A DNA stretch of 64,000 nt, taken from assembly GCF_004118855.1 (NCBI RefSeq), contig NZ_PDKF01000008.1, positions 1-64,000 on the forward strand, written 5' to 3'. The translations under genes and the position numbers were made by a program. Positions 1 to 8,701 of the stretch are shown here, piece by piece; the stretch's first letter is position 1, and every line of letters begins with the position of its first letter. The notes below the pieces were generated by a model. It did not search any database and had not been told where the DNA came from. It was given only the letters and a program-made list of their open reading frames with translations. This stretch comes from Arcobacter sp. CECT 8983. GTDB taxonomy: Bacteria > Campylobacterota > Campylobacteria > Campylobacterales > Arcobacteraceae.

Positions 1-102
1 CGAAGTGGAAATACCCAGCTCCATTCCGAACCTGGAAGTCAAGCACTTCTGCGCTGATAATACTGCAGGGTCCCCTTGTGGAAATGTAGGTCGCTGCCAG
101 CT
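1..102 (+). rRNA. 5S ribosomal RNA, 3' part (cut by window edge)
   Basis: The opening bases read as a bacterial 5S rRNA: the CCATTCCGAACCTGGAAGTC segment of loop B/C, then GGTCGCTGCCAG close to the 3' end. The 5' end lies outside the window, so the molecule is partial; the 3' end is estimated to within a few bases. It marks the end of an rRNA operon, supported by the terminator at 162-207. Confidence 0.93.
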
Positions 103-105
103 CTT

Positions 106-160
106 GAGTATTGCATTCTTTTAAAATGTTCCATTTTATCAGAGTATTGCAACTTTTAAA
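106..160 (+). repeat. imperfect direct repeat in the 5S 3' flank
   Basis: GAGTATTGCA occurs at 106-115 and again at 142-151, each followed a few bases later by a CTTTTAAA block. The copies are 36 bases apart, between the 5S end and the terminator. This could be a duplication scar or part of the 3' processing region; nothing in the sequence decides between these. Confidence 0.5.
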
Positions 161-161
161 G

Positions 162-207
162 CCTATCTAAGCATTCTTTCCTAGTCTGTTTAGATAGGTT
201 TTTTTTT
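162..207 (+). terminator. rRNA operon intrinsic terminator
   Basis: CCTATCTAA (162-170) pairs perfectly with TTAGATAGG (190-198), giving a 9-bp stem with a 19-base loop followed directly by an uninterrupted run of T (199-207). The run ends at the first base of tRNA-Thr. Confidence 0.88.
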
Positions 208-283
208 GCCTGCATAGCTCCAACGGTAGAGCAATTCCATGGTAAGGAAGAGGTTACTGGTTCAAATCCAGTTGTGGGCACCA
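208..283 (+). tRNA. tRNA-Thr (GGT anticodon)
   Basis: A full cloverleaf is visible. The acceptor GCCTGCA pairs with TGTGGGC with two G-T wobbles. The D stem is GCTC/GAGC, the anticodon loop ATGGTAA carries GGT, and the T arm is ACTGG-TTCAAAT-CCAGT. The CCA end is encoded. The gene begins immediately after the T run of the rRNA terminator, leaving no room for its own promoter, so it probably depends on read-through. It ends six bases before the stop codon of convergent msrQ. Confidence 0.93.
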
Positions 284-288
284 CAACT

Positions 289-843
289 TTAAACTCTATT
301 TCTTTTTATTATCTGTTGAAGTAGTTTCCAGTAACCAATTAATATTATCACTCCTATATAAAAGAACTGTATTATTGTTAAAGATTTTTGAGCCATTATA
401 AAATGGATTGTGATAAGAATTAAACTTAAATATACTAGCTTATGATAATTTTTAAATATCTTATAAAGCTTATTAGTAGATGTTATTGCCATAAATAGTA
501 AGATTAAAAATGCAATCATACCTAAATAGATAAAAGGTTTATCTATGGTCTCTTTTATAAGAAATTCAATGTTAAATTCTGCATCTAATACTAAAAAATT
601 TAAAAAATGAATTAGTGCATAGAAAAAACCATATAGACCTATCATTCTTCTATATTTTATTAAATTATAATGTTTTTTTATTAGGGAGATGCAAATACTA
701 AAGAAAAGTATAACAGTAGCAGTAACTCCACTAATTGTATAAATATACTTTATTGGATCTTTTACATTTTGTATTAAAAATAATTCATAACATGCAAATA
801 TAAAAGGAATTAAAAGTATAAAAAAAAGTAAAACTCTTTTCAT
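289..843 (-). CDS. msrQ: MsrQ-type heme-binding membrane subunit
   Basis: This 184-residue protein is almost entirely hydrophobic, with about six membrane segments and conserved-type histidines (for example around HFLN and HKLVYLSLILITIH), as in the ferric-reductase-like MsrQ/YedZ family. In that family MsrQ passes electrons from the respiratory chain or flavin reductase to periplasmic MsrP for repair of methionine sulfoxide. It lies 9 bases downstream of msrP on the same strand, which is the standard msrPQ order and the strongest support for the name. Confidence 0.86.
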   Translation of the reverse strand: MKRVLLFFILLIPFIFACYELFLIQNVKDPIKYIYTISGVTATVILFFSICISLIKKHYNLIKYRRMIGLYGFFYALIHFLNFLVLDAEFNIEFLIKETIDKPFIYLGMIAFLILLFMAITSTNKLYKIFKNYHKLVYLSLILITIHFIMAQKSLTIIQFFYIGVIILIGYWKLLQQIIKRNRV

Positions 844-852
844 AATAATCCT

Positions 853-1812
853 TTAATAATGTTTTGTTAAATCCATACCTTTATATAAGTGGGCAACTTC
901 TTTTTCATATCCATTAAACATAAGTGTTTTTTGTTTAAAGAATTTTCCTAAAACTCTTTCTGTTTTTTGAGACCATCTTGGATGGTCAACATTTGGATTT
1001 ACATTTGCATAAAAACCATACTCTTTTGGGTTTGATTTTTGCCAAGTATTTAAAGGTTCTTTTTCAACAAAGGATATCTTTGCAATTGATTTTATTGATT
1101 TAAATCCATATTTCCATGGTACAATAAGTCTAATAGGTGCACCATTTTGTTTTGGCATTGATGTGCCGTATAGTCCTACTGCAAGTATTGCAAGATCATT
1201 CATAGCTTCATCCATTCTAAGTCCTTCCACATAAGGATATTCTATTGCTGGAAAAATCATATTTGCTTGGTCAGGGAACATATCATCATCAAATAAAGTT
1301 TCAAATCTAATATACTTTGCCTTTGAACTAGGATTTACATATTTTATAAAATCACTTAGTTTTATTCCAATCCATGGAACAACCATTGACCAACCTTCTA
1401 CACATCTAAATCTATATATTCTTTCATGTAAAGTGAATTTCTTTATTAAATCATCAAAATCTACTTCTATTTCTTTATCTACTAATCCATCAATAGTAAT
1501 TTTCCATCCATTTGTATCTAAAGTATGAGCCATATGTTTAACTCTCTCTTTTGATGTTGTAAATTCGTAGAAATTATTATAAGAGGTTATTTGTTCATAA
1601 GTATTTAATTCTAGATTATCTTTGTTCGAATCTTTTATATATTTTAAGTTAGCTGCTGGAATGTTTTCTTTAGCTAGTGCTTCTACAATTGCTGAAGATG
1701 TAACTAATGATGCTGCACCTAATTTTATAAAAGTTCTTCTTTTTTCAAATAATTCTTTAGGAGTAATATCTTTTTCATTTAGCTGCCATGAAGGTTTTTT
1801 AAAATAATTCAT
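853..1812 (-). CDS. msrP: MsrP-type molybdopterin methionine sulfoxide reductase, catalytic subunit
   Basis: The 319-residue product begins with a twin-arginine signal (RRTFIKLGAAS near residues 25-35), so it should be exported folded with its molybdopterin cofactor. The FRCVEGWSMVVPW segment holds the cysteine that ligates molybdenum in the sulfite oxidase/YedY family, and PKQNGAPIRLIVPWKYGFKS is the conserved cofactor-binding stretch. The family reduces methionine sulfoxide in periplasmic proteins using electrons from MsrQ, encoded just downstream. Length is normal for the family. Confidence 0.93.
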   Translation of the reverse strand: MNYFKKPSWQLNEKDITPKELFEKRRTFIKLGAASLVTSSAIVEALAKENIPAANLKYIKDSNKDNLELNTYEQITSYNNFYEFTTSKERVKHMAHTLDTNGWKITIDGLVDKEIEVDFDDLIKKFTLHERIYRFRCVEGWSMVVPWIGIKLSDFIKYVNPSSKAKYIRFETLFDDDMFPDQANMIFPAIEYPYVEGLRMDEAMNDLAILAVGLYGTSMPKQNGAPIRLIVPWKYGFKSIKSIAKISFVEKEPLNTWQKSNPKEYGFYANVNPNVDHPRWSQKTERVLGKFFKQKTLMFNGYEKEVAHLYKGMDLTKHY

Positions 1813-1877
1813 TATAAATCCTTTATTTTCTACTTATAATGAATTGTAAGTTATTTGTGTTAAGTTAATGTGTAGTT

Positions 1878-1900
1878 AAAATAGAGGAAACCTCTATTTT
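1878..1900 (-). terminator. hairpin at the end of tpx
   Basis: AAAATAGAGG (1878-1887) and CCTCTATTTT (1891-1900) form a perfect 10-bp stem with a 3-base loop spanning the tpx stop codon. The U-rich part lies within the stem rather than after it, so termination strength is uncertain. Confidence 0.6.
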
Positions 1901-2382
1901 ATTGAATCAAAGACTGCTTGATAGTTTGGTTGGTCTGTTATGTCTTCACAAATTTCTTTATGTATTACTATTCCTTCTTGATCTGTAACAAATATTGCTC
2001 GACAAGTAACTCCTTTTAGAGGTCCATCAGCTATTAATACTCCATAAGAATTTGCAAAATCTTTATCTCTAAAATCACTTCCTACTTTTAAATTGTCAAT
2101 TCCTTCTGTAGTACAAAATCTTCCTGCAGCAAATGGTAAATCCATTGATACTACAATAACTTCAATATCTAGTTGTGCTGCTTCTTCATTAAATTTTCTT
2201 GTTTCTTCAGCACATACAGGTGTATCTAAAGAAGGAACTACCGCTATAATTTGAGCTTTTCCACCAATTTTAATTTCTGATAAATCATTTGCAATAACAG
2301 TAACTTCAGGTGCTTTATCACCAATATTAACTTCTTTTCCAGTTAAGTTAACAATATTTCCTTTTAATTTAGTTGTTGCCAT
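1894..2382 (-). CDS. tpx: thiol peroxidase Tpx
   Basis: This 162-residue atypical 2-Cys peroxiredoxin fits the Tpx family closely. The peroxidatic cysteine is C57 in PSLDTPVCAEETRKFN and the resolving cysteine is C90 in GRFCTTEG, the spacing expected for Tpx. It reduces hydrogen and alkyl peroxides in the cytoplasm or periplasm with thioredoxin as donor. It is a single gene with its own hairpin at the 3' end. Its position beside msrPQ makes a short oxidative-damage region, though each is probably its own transcript. Confidence 0.95.
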   Translation of the reverse strand: MATTKLKGNIVNLTGKEVNIGDKAPEVTVIANDLSEIKIGGKAQIIAVVPSLDTPVCAEETRKFNEEAAQLDIEVIVVSMDLPFAAGRFCTTEGIDNLKVGSDFRDKDFANSYGVLIADGPLKGVTCRAIFVTDQEGIVIHKEICEDITDQPNYQAVFDSIK

Positions 2383-2536
2383 ATAACTAACCCTTTTTGT
2401 AAAAGTTTTAGAAGATTGTATCTAAATTAAAAATATAATGAACTTATGGAGATTTATATATTATTAAATAATGTGATTTAAAAAAGACTTTATGGCAATC
2501 GTAATATAATAATTTACTTATTATTTAGGGCTTCTT

Positions 2537-5488
2537 ATGAAAAATATTTCTATTCGTGTAAAGTTAATATTATTATTTATTTTAATAAAAATCATACCCT
2601 TGTTTATTGTTATTTTTATTGCTTATGAAGGTATTATAAGCTTAGAAAGATATTTAAATGATAATAGAAAAAATTTGTTTAATGAAAATAAAGAGATTAT
2701 ATTAAATACTGCTAATAAATCAATTGAAGATAGCATAAAGTATTTAGATAAAAAAACTCAATTGTCTTTAGAAAGATTAAGTTTTGAAATTGCTAATAAA
2801 GTTGCAGACTTTTTATATGAAAGGGATAAAGACTTACTTTTTTTATCAAAAATAGATATTAATCAAGAAATATTAAAAAATTTTTATGATGTGAAGAATA
2901 GAGATATTATTTTACAAGAAGAGTATATTTATGATGATAAAAATAAAAAATGGACTCCTAAAAATAAAAGGCAAAAAATTCAAAGAGAGGTGACAACAGC
3001 AACTTTAAAGGATAATGAAAAGAATTTTAATTATACAGATCCAATTGAGTTAAAGAAAAAGTCAATTCCAATATATAAAGAAGTTGTATATTTTGATATA
3101 AATGGAAATGAACAGTATAAAGTTTCAAGTATTAGCAATAAATTAAAGAATATTTCAAACAAAAAAAATACATATATAAATTCAGAGAATTATTTCAAAG
3201 AGATACAAGTATTAAAAAAAGGTGAAATATATGTTTCTGATGTAATTGGAGAATATGTAGGAACAAAAATAATAGGTCCTTTTACAAAAGAAAAAGCCAA
3301 GAAAATTAACATCGCTTTTGATCCTGAAAAATATGCACATGCAGGAAAAGAAAATCCTGTTGGCAAAGAGTTTGAAGGAATTATTAGATTTATTACACCT
3401 GTTTTTAAAAATGGAATAAAAAAAGGGTATATCTCTTTTGCATTAGATCATAAACATATTATGCAGTTTACTGATACTTCAAATCCAACAAGTAATTATG
3501 CAATACAAACTCTTCCTGATCCAAAGAATGGGAATTATGCTTTTATGTGGGACTATGAAGGTAAAAATATTTCCCATGTAAGAGACTATTTTATTTCTGG
3601 GTTTGATAGAAATACTGGAAAAAGGGTAATACCTTGGTTAAGTAAAGATGTTGCAATAAAATTTGAGAACTCTAAAAAAGATATAAATGAGTTTTTATCT
3701 ACATATCCTAAATTTGAAGAACAATCTTTACAGAAAAAACCAAATATTAAACAACTTTTAGAAGAGGGAAAAGTAGCTTTAGATTGTAGGTATTTAAATT
3801 TTGCTCCACAATGTGAAGGATGGATGCAAGTTACTAAAAATGGAGGATATGGTTCTTTTGTTATCTTTTGGAGTAATGTTTGGAAATTAACAACTGCAGC
3901 TGCAATTCCATATTATACTGGTAAATATGCAGATAGTAAAAGAGGTTTTGGTTTTATAACTATTGGAGCAAATGTAGAAGAGTTTCATGCTCCTGCAAAT
4001 GAAACAAAAAGAAGTGTAACAAAAATCCTAGAAGAACAAACAAAGAATTTGAAAGAAGTTTTAGCTAAAAATAAATTTGAAGTCACATCTTTTATTGACT
4101 CTTTAATTCATGAATTATCAATAGTTACTTTAATTATGATAGTTTTAATTATATTTATTTCAATATTTATCTCAAAATATATTACTTCAAAAATTGAATA
4201 CATTTTACAAGGAACAAAAAGATCTATAAATAATGATATTTTAGATATAAGCAAAATAAAAACTGATCTTTATTTTATTAGTGAACATGTAGTAGAACTA
4301 TTTTCAAAAAAAGCAAGTGAAAAACATCTAAAACTAATATTTAATATTGACCATAAAATACCTCTATGTATCTTAACAGATGGAATAAGATTAAGACAAG
4401 TATTATCAAACTTATTATCAAATGCAATTAAGTTTACTCACGAAGGTAAAGTATCTTTAAATATAACTCTTCTAGAAGAAAAAGATAATAGATGTAAAAT
4501 AAGATTTGAAATAGAAGATAGTGGAATAGGAATACCACAAGAGAAGCTAGAAAATTTATTAAAACCCTTTGACCAAGTAGATCATAAGGTAAATAGACAA
4601 TATGAAGAAACTAGATTAGGATTAAGTAATTGCTTTCATATTATACAAGCATTAGGTTCTAAAATGAATACACAAAGTGAAAAGAATGTAGGAAGTAAAT
4701 TCTTCTTTGATTTAGAAACCAAAAGTTGTGATGATAATCTTCATATTTCAAAAAGCTTTTTAAATCATCTTAAATTTAAAGTAACTAAAGAAGATAGTGA
4801 TTTATATCACTACATAAAAAGATACCTAGGATTGTTTGGAAAAGAAACTAAAGAAGATGAGAAACCTGATATAGTAATTTGCTCTTGTGATAAAATAAAA
4901 GAACAATTAAATACTATGAGAGATAAATATAAACATATTCCTATTCTAATTCTTTTTGAGTATGAAGATGAAGTTAAAGATTTTAAATTAAGAGAAAATG
5001 AACATACTTTAGTTCTGCCTTTTTATGCCTCAAAAGTAAATGATGCTCTAAAAGAACTTTTAAGAAAAACTAAGCAAATAAAAAAGACTTCAAAAGAAGA
5101 AATAAAATATGAAGCTAAAGTACTTGTAGCTGAAGATAATGAAACAAATCAAGAGCTAATTTCTAATATCTTAGATAGTATGAATATAAAATACTCAATT
5201 CAAGGAAATGGATTAAAAGTTTTAAACGAATATAAACAAAACTCATATGACTTAATCCTTATGGATATAAATATGCCAGTATTAGATGGTGTAGAGAGCT
5301 TTAAAGAAATAAGAAAATATGAAGAAGAGAATTTTTTAAAACAAATACCAATAATAGCTCTAACTGCAAATGCTATAAAAGAAGATAAAGAGAGATTCTT
5401 AAGCTTAGAAATGAATGAATATTTAAGTAAACCAATAAATATAGATGAATTAAAGAAAGTATTTAATAAATATCTAAAAAAGAGATAA
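2537..5488 (+). CDS. Cache-type hybrid sensor protein with degenerate kinase core and C-terminal receiver
   Basis: The 983-residue protein has a membrane segment at about 8-30, a large periplasmic Cache-like sensor up to a second segment near 530-549, then a HATPase-like domain, a pseudo-receiver (about 745-855) and a full receiver with phospho-acceptor D910 in LILMDINMP. The dimerisation helix bearing the usual SHEIRTP box is missing: the second membrane segment runs almost straight into NDILDISKIKTDL. The GTGLGL ATP-lid motif reads ETRLGL. The N box (LRQVLSNLLSNAIKFT) and the DSGIGI box remain. It therefore looks unable to autophosphorylate, while the receiver is intact. No frameshift is seen. 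Confidence 0.85.
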   Translation: MKNISIRVKLILLFILIKIIPLFIVIFIAYEGIISLERYLNDNRKNLFNENKEIILNTANKSIEDSIKYLDKKTQLSLERLSFEIANKVADFLYERDKDLLFLSKIDINQEILKNFYDVKNRDIILQEEYIYDDKNKKWTPKNKRQKIQREVTTATLKDNEKNFNYTDPIELKKKSIPIYKEVVYFDINGNEQYKVSSISNKLKNISNKKNTYINSENYFKEIQVLKKGEIYVSDVIGEYVGTKIIGPFTKEKAKKINIAFDPEKYAHAGKENPVGKEFEGIIRFITPVFKNGIKKGYISFALDHKHIMQFTDTSNPTSNYAIQTLPDPKNGNYAFMWDYEGKNISHVRDYFISGFDRNTGKRVIPWLSKDVAIKFENSKKDINEFLSTYPKFEEQSLQKKPNIKQLLEEGKVALDCRYLNFAPQCEGWMQVTKNGGYGSFVIFWSNVWKLTTAAAIPYYTGKYADSKRGFGFITIGANVEEFHAPANETKRSVTKILEEQTKNLKEVLAKNKFEVTSFIDSLIHELSIVTLIMIVLIIFISIFISKYITSKIEYILQGTKRSINNDILDISKIKTDLYFISEHVVELFSKKASEKHLKLIFNIDHKIPLCILTDGIRLRQVLSNLLSNAIKFTHEGKVSLNITLLEEKDNRCKIRFEIEDSGIGIPQEKLENLLKPFDQVDHKVNRQYEETRLGLSNCFHIIQALGSKMNTQSEKNVGSKFFFDLETKSCDDNLHISKSFLNHLKFKVTKEDSDLYHYIKRYLGLFGKETKEDEKPDIVICSCDKIKEQLNTMRDKYKHIPILILFEYEDEVKDFKLRENEHTLVLPFYASKVNDALKELLRKTKQIKKTSKEEIKYEAKVLVAEDNETNQELISNILDSMNIKYSIQGNGLKVLNEYKQNSYDLILMDINMPVLDGVESFKEIRKYEEENFLKQIPIIALTANAIKEDKERFLSLEMNEYLSKPINIDELKKVFNKYLKKR

Positions 5489-5509
5489 AAGCTATTATAT
5501 AGCTTTTAT
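5485..5509. terminator. bidirectional terminator hairpin between convergent genes
   Basis: ATAAAAGCTA (5485-5494) and TAGCTTTTAT (5500-5509) pair perfectly around a 5-base loop. The hairpin covers the stop codon of the upstream sensor gene and touches that of the converging S1 gene, so both transcripts could end here. Confidence 0.7.
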
Positions 5510-6328
5510 CGAAGTTTCATTAAGTATGATTTTTTTATCTTCTAATAGTTTTGTTAGTGAAGCTTTGAAAGCTTTTTTACTCATTTTAAAAGTATCTTTT
5601 ATATCTTGGGTATCACTTTTATATGTAAAGTTTAATTCTCCACTATTTTCTTTTAGAATATCTAAAACTCTTTGTGAGTTGTCATCACTTTTTTTAGCAC
5701 CAATTTTTTGTAGTGAAATGTCAAGCTTGTCATCTTCTCTAACAAATTTGATATAAGCTCTTTTTTTATCTCCAACTTGAATTTTCTCAAAAATCTCATT
5801 GTGATAGATAAGACCTGGATATTTGTTATTTACAATAACTTTAAAGCCTAGAGGTGTTTTAATATATGGAATAATCTCTACTTCATCGTTTTGTGAAAAC
5901 TTATAATCAAGTTTTTTTAGTTCAAATTTTTCAGTTCCAATAAGTCTATGTGTTTTTTCATCTTCTATAATTTGAACTACTTTTTTCTCTCCTATATTAA
6001 AAGTAGATCTTTGCTTATTTTTAGGAACTAATAAGTCTTTTGGAAGACCTATATCTAAAAAAGCTCCAAATTTTGCAATATCAATTACCTCTAAAGCTAC
6101 AAAGTCACCTTTAAATCCATAAGGAGTTAAGGTTGTTGCTACAAGTCTATCTTCACTATCTGTGTATATAAATACATCTATGATAGAATCAATTTGCATC
6201 TCTTTTTTAATATATGCATTTGGAAGTAATACTTCTTCATCATTTAAGGCTTTTAGATAAAGTCCTGGTTCACTAACTCTTGATACTTTTAGTTTATTTA
6301 TTTCACCTAAGTTTATTTCTTTGTTCAT
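5495..6328 (-). CDS. CvfB-like S1 RNA-binding protein
   Basis: The 277-residue product opens with an S1-type OB fold (GEINKLKVSRVSEPGLYL) and carries a second S1 module at about 72-110 (GDFVALEVIDIAKFGAFLDIGL...DLLVP). Further repeats follow, then a C-terminal winged-helix-like tail (KMSKKAFKASLTKLLEDKKI). This is the layout of the CvfB/YitL family, RNA-binding regulators with roles in virulence gene expression in Gram-positives. Its start overlaps the end of znuB by four bases, so it is probably translated with the zinc transporter genes; a role in zinc response is not established. Confidence 0.8.
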   Translation of the reverse strand: MNKEINLGEINKLKVSRVSEPGLYLKALNDEEVLLPNAYIKKEMQIDSIIDVFIYTDSEDRLVATTLTPYGFKGDFVALEVIDIAKFGAFLDIGLPKDLLVPKNKQRSTFNIGEKKVVQIIEDEKTHRLIGTEKFELKKLDYKFSQNDEVEIIPYIKTPLGFKVIVNNKYPGLIYHNEIFEKIQVGDKKRAYIKFVREDDKLDISLQKIGAKKSDDNSQRVLDILKENSGELNFTYKSDTQDIKDTFKMSKKAFKASLTKLLEDKKIILNETSIKAI

Positions 6329-7122
6329 TTTTTTCCTAATAGTTTTACCAATAAAAGTGTGATTACACCAACAATAATGATACTCGCTCCTGAGCTAATG
6401 TCATATACATATGAAACTAACAATCCACAAATTGTGAAAAATGTTGCAAAAAGTGAACTAATAATCATCATTGAAGAGAGTCTTTTGGCAAAAAACTCTG
6501 CTATAAAAGTAGGAATAGTTAATAGTGCAATAACTAAAATTAGACCTACAACTTTAATTGCTGCAACAACACTAAGCGCAGCAAGAATTAGTATTAATGT
6601 ATAAAAAAACTTAACAGAAATACCTCTTAAACTTGCAAATTCACTATCATAAGAGACTGCAAGTATTTGTTTATAAAATAGTGATACTGATATTAATATA
6701 AATAAGTTTAAAACCAATAGATAATAAACATCAGCTTGAGAAACTGCAATAATTGATCCAAAGAGATATGACATTAAATCAACATTATATCCTGGGGTTA
6801 TGTCAATTAGAATAATACCTATTGCCATTCCTAAAGCCCACATAATACCTATTATTGAATCAATTCTCTTTCTATTTTTTAAAGTTATTGCTGCAATAAT
6901 CACTGCTGTTAATATTGCAAAAAATGTTGCTCCAAATAAAATAGGTAAACCTAAATATATTGCAAGACCAATCCCTCCGTAAGAGCTATGGGCAATTCCT
7001 CCAGCTAAAAAAGTAATTCTATTAACAACAATTAATGAACCAATAATTCCTGCTGCAATAGATACAAGGATACCTGCAAGTATTGCATTTTGTATAAAAT
7101 CATATTGTAAGGCGTCTAGCAT
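6325..7122 (-). CDS. znuB: zinc (ZnuB-type) ABC transporter permease
   Basis: This 265-residue polytopic membrane protein belongs to the ABC-3 permease family. It carries the conserved loop GGIAHSSYGGIGLAIYLG near residues 35-55 and about eight to nine membrane segments. It would form the channel for zinc or manganese import with the ATPase encoded 9 bases upstream. The matching solute-binding protein is not adjacent; the only candidate in the window is the histidine-rich ZnuA at 59.5 kb. Zinc is favoured over manganese because of that protein. Confidence 0.86.
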   Translation of the reverse strand: MLDALQYDFIQNAILAGILVSIAAGIIGSLIVVNRITFLAGGIAHSSYGGIGLAIYLGLPILFGATFFAILTAVIIAAITLKNRKRIDSIIGIMWALGMAIGIILIDITPGYNVDLMSYLFGSIIAVSQADVYYLLVLNLFILISVSLFYKQILAVSYDSEFASLRGISVKFFYTLILILAALSVVAAIKVVGLILVIALLTIPTFIAEFFAKRLSSMMIISSLFATFFTICGLLVSYVYDISSGASIIIVGVITLLLVKLLGKK

Positions 7123-7131
7123 TTTTTCTCT

Positions 7132-7875
7132 TTATACATGTGTTGAGTTACAACAAACTTGTTTTTTACCAAGGGCAGAAAGTAGTTCTACTTCACATAG
7201 ATGCTCATTATCATCATACTTTTCTTCAATATTTTTTAAATGATGATAAACTAAATTTTTATTTATATGGGCAACATTTTTTGCATAGTTTAAAAGTACT
7301 GAAATATCGTGACTAACAACAACAATAGCTATAGACTTATTTAATTCTTTTAATAAATCATATACTTCTTTTTGTCCTTTTACATCAATACTTGCAGTTG
7401 GTTCATCAAGTAGCATTAATTTTGGATTTGCACAAAGTGCCCTTGCTATAAAGACTCTTTGTCTTTGACCTCCACTTAAATCACCAATTTTACTATCTGC
7501 AAAATTATCCATACTAACTTGTTTTAATGAGTGCATTGCACAAGAAATATCTTCTTTTGAATAACCAAATAGTTTTTTCTTTTTTAACTTATGACCCATA
7601 AGCACTACTTCTAAAGCAGTAATAGGAAAATCAATATTTAAATTTGTATTTTGGGGAACATAACCAATTTGGTTTTCTTTTAAAAAATTTTTGATTTTAC
7701 CTTTTTTGGGCTCAAGAAGTTTTAGTATTAGTTTTAGTAGAGTTGATTTCCCTCCACCATTTGGACCAATAATAGCAAGAAAATCATCTTTTAAAATATC
7801 TAAATTGATATCTTCTAAAATAGTTTGTTTATCATAAGAAAAAAATATATTTCTTAATTCTATAATTTTATTCAT
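7132..7875 (-). CDS. znuC: zinc (ZnuC-type) ABC transporter ATP-binding protein
   Basis: The 247-residue ATPase has Walker A GPNGGGKST (37-45), signature LSGGQ (133-137), Walker B LMLLDEP (153-159) and the switch histidine in SHD near residue 189. The C-terminal tail is unusual, with CEVELL, then CCNSTH close to the end, a Cys/His group that could bind metal. It is the first gene of the znuCB-cvfB transcript and has a strong promoter upstream (7908-7937). No copy of the Zur-like palindrome found at 59.4 kb is visible in front of it. Confidence 0.87.
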   Translation of the reverse strand: MNKIIELRNIFFSYDKQTILEDINLDILKDDFLAIIGPNGGGKSTLLKLILKLLEPKKGKIKNFLKENQIGYVPQNTNLNIDFPITALEVVLMGHKLKKKKLFGYSKEDISCAMHSLKQVSMDNFADSKIGDLSGGQRQRVFIARALCANPKLMLLDEPTASIDVKGQKEVYDLLKELNKSIAIVVVSHDISVLLNYAKNVAHINKNLVYHHLKNIEEKYDDNEHLCEVELLSALGKKQVCCNSTHV

Positions 7876-7890
7876 TTATATTTATATTAC

Positions 7891-7937
7891 CCCTTGTTAA
7901 GGGCGGTATTATACTATATTAAGTAAAGAAAAGTCAA
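7891..7937 (-). promoter_or_regulatory. sigma70-type promoter of znuCB with 5' hairpin
   Basis: Reading the minus strand, TTGACT (7937-7932) and TATAAT (7913-7908) are separated by 18 bases, a near-consensus promoter. The -35 box overlaps the stop codon of the preceding gene. The predicted transcript begins near 7901 with CCCTT-AAC-AAGGG (7903-7891), which could form a small hairpin at the very 5' end of the mRNA. Confidence 0.7.
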
Positions 7938-8698
7938 TCAATAAGGAATTTTACTTTTTCAGTTATTGAGTGCCAAAGAATTCCTATATATTCATGCATT
8001 GCAGATTCTGTTTTTTTAAGGTTAGAAGCTTTGGGAACACTAAATATTTTACCTTCTTCTTTAGCTAAATAATCTGTAGGTGCAGCAATTGGGTTTAGCC
8101 AATTATCTTCAAATATTTTCATAGCTCTTGGCATATGAGATGCAGATGTAACAAGAATGAAAGGTTCTTTTTTTAAAGTTTTTTTAGTATATTCTGATTC
8201 TTCTTTTGTATCTTTTGCTTCTTCATGCAAAATGATACTTTCTTCTTTTAGTCCAAGTTTTATTGCAACATTTTTCATCATTTGAGCATTTGATAGTTTT
8301 TCATCACCTTTATATCCAGAAAGAATAAGTTTTGCATTGTTTAGTTCTTTATATATTCTAATTCCTTCTGTAAGTCTCATCAATGCAGTTTTTGAAAGTT
8401 GAGAAACATCTGATAGATTTTCATTATTTATATGCCCTGAACCTAAAACTAACACATAATTTATTGATTTGTCAATTTTTAAATATGAAGGATATTGATT
8501 TTCTAAAGATTTTACTAAAGTATTTGAGAAAGGAGAATAGGCAATTAGTGCAGTCCACAAAAAAGCAATAATCATAAAAAAGTTTGCTTTTCTTTGTTTT
8601 TGAATTAATAGATAAAATAAACCAATTACAAATAAAGTTAAGCCAATAGACAAAGGCATAAGTAAAGCAGAAATAATTTTTTTTAAAGTAAATAACAT
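7934..8698 (-). CDS. ElyC/SanA/YdcF-family membrane-anchored protein (DUF218)
   Basis: Two N-terminal membrane segments (about 5-27 and 38-55) are followed by a DUF218 domain with VLVLGSGH, LTEGIRIYKE, LILSG, EAKDT and the FILVTSASHMPRAMKIF segment near residue 185, all typical of the ElyC/SanA/YdcF group. Members are linked to envelope integrity and cell-wall precursor metabolism, but no reaction is known. It is the last gene of the operon that begins with the ABC ATPase and hemH, with 3 bases between it and the MEMO-type gene. Confidence 0.82.
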   Translation of the reverse strand: MLFTLKKIISALLMPLSIGLTLFVIGLFYLLIQKQRKANFFMIIAFLWTALIAYSPFSNTLVKSLENQYPSYLKIDKSINYVLVLGSGHINNENLSDVSQLSKTALMRLTEGIRIYKELNNAKLILSGYKGDEKLSNAQMMKNVAIKLGLKEESIILHEEAKDTKEESEYTKKTLKKEPFILVTSASHMPRAMKIFEDNWLNPIAAPTDYLAKEEGKIFSVPKASNLKKTESAMHEYIGILWHSITEKVKFLID

Positions 8699-8701
8699 TT
8701 T

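Noticed and set aside
1622-1807. Plus-strand 61-codon frame inside msrP
   Set aside because: Lies fully within the clearly coding msrP sequence, no ribosome site, composition of a shadow frame.
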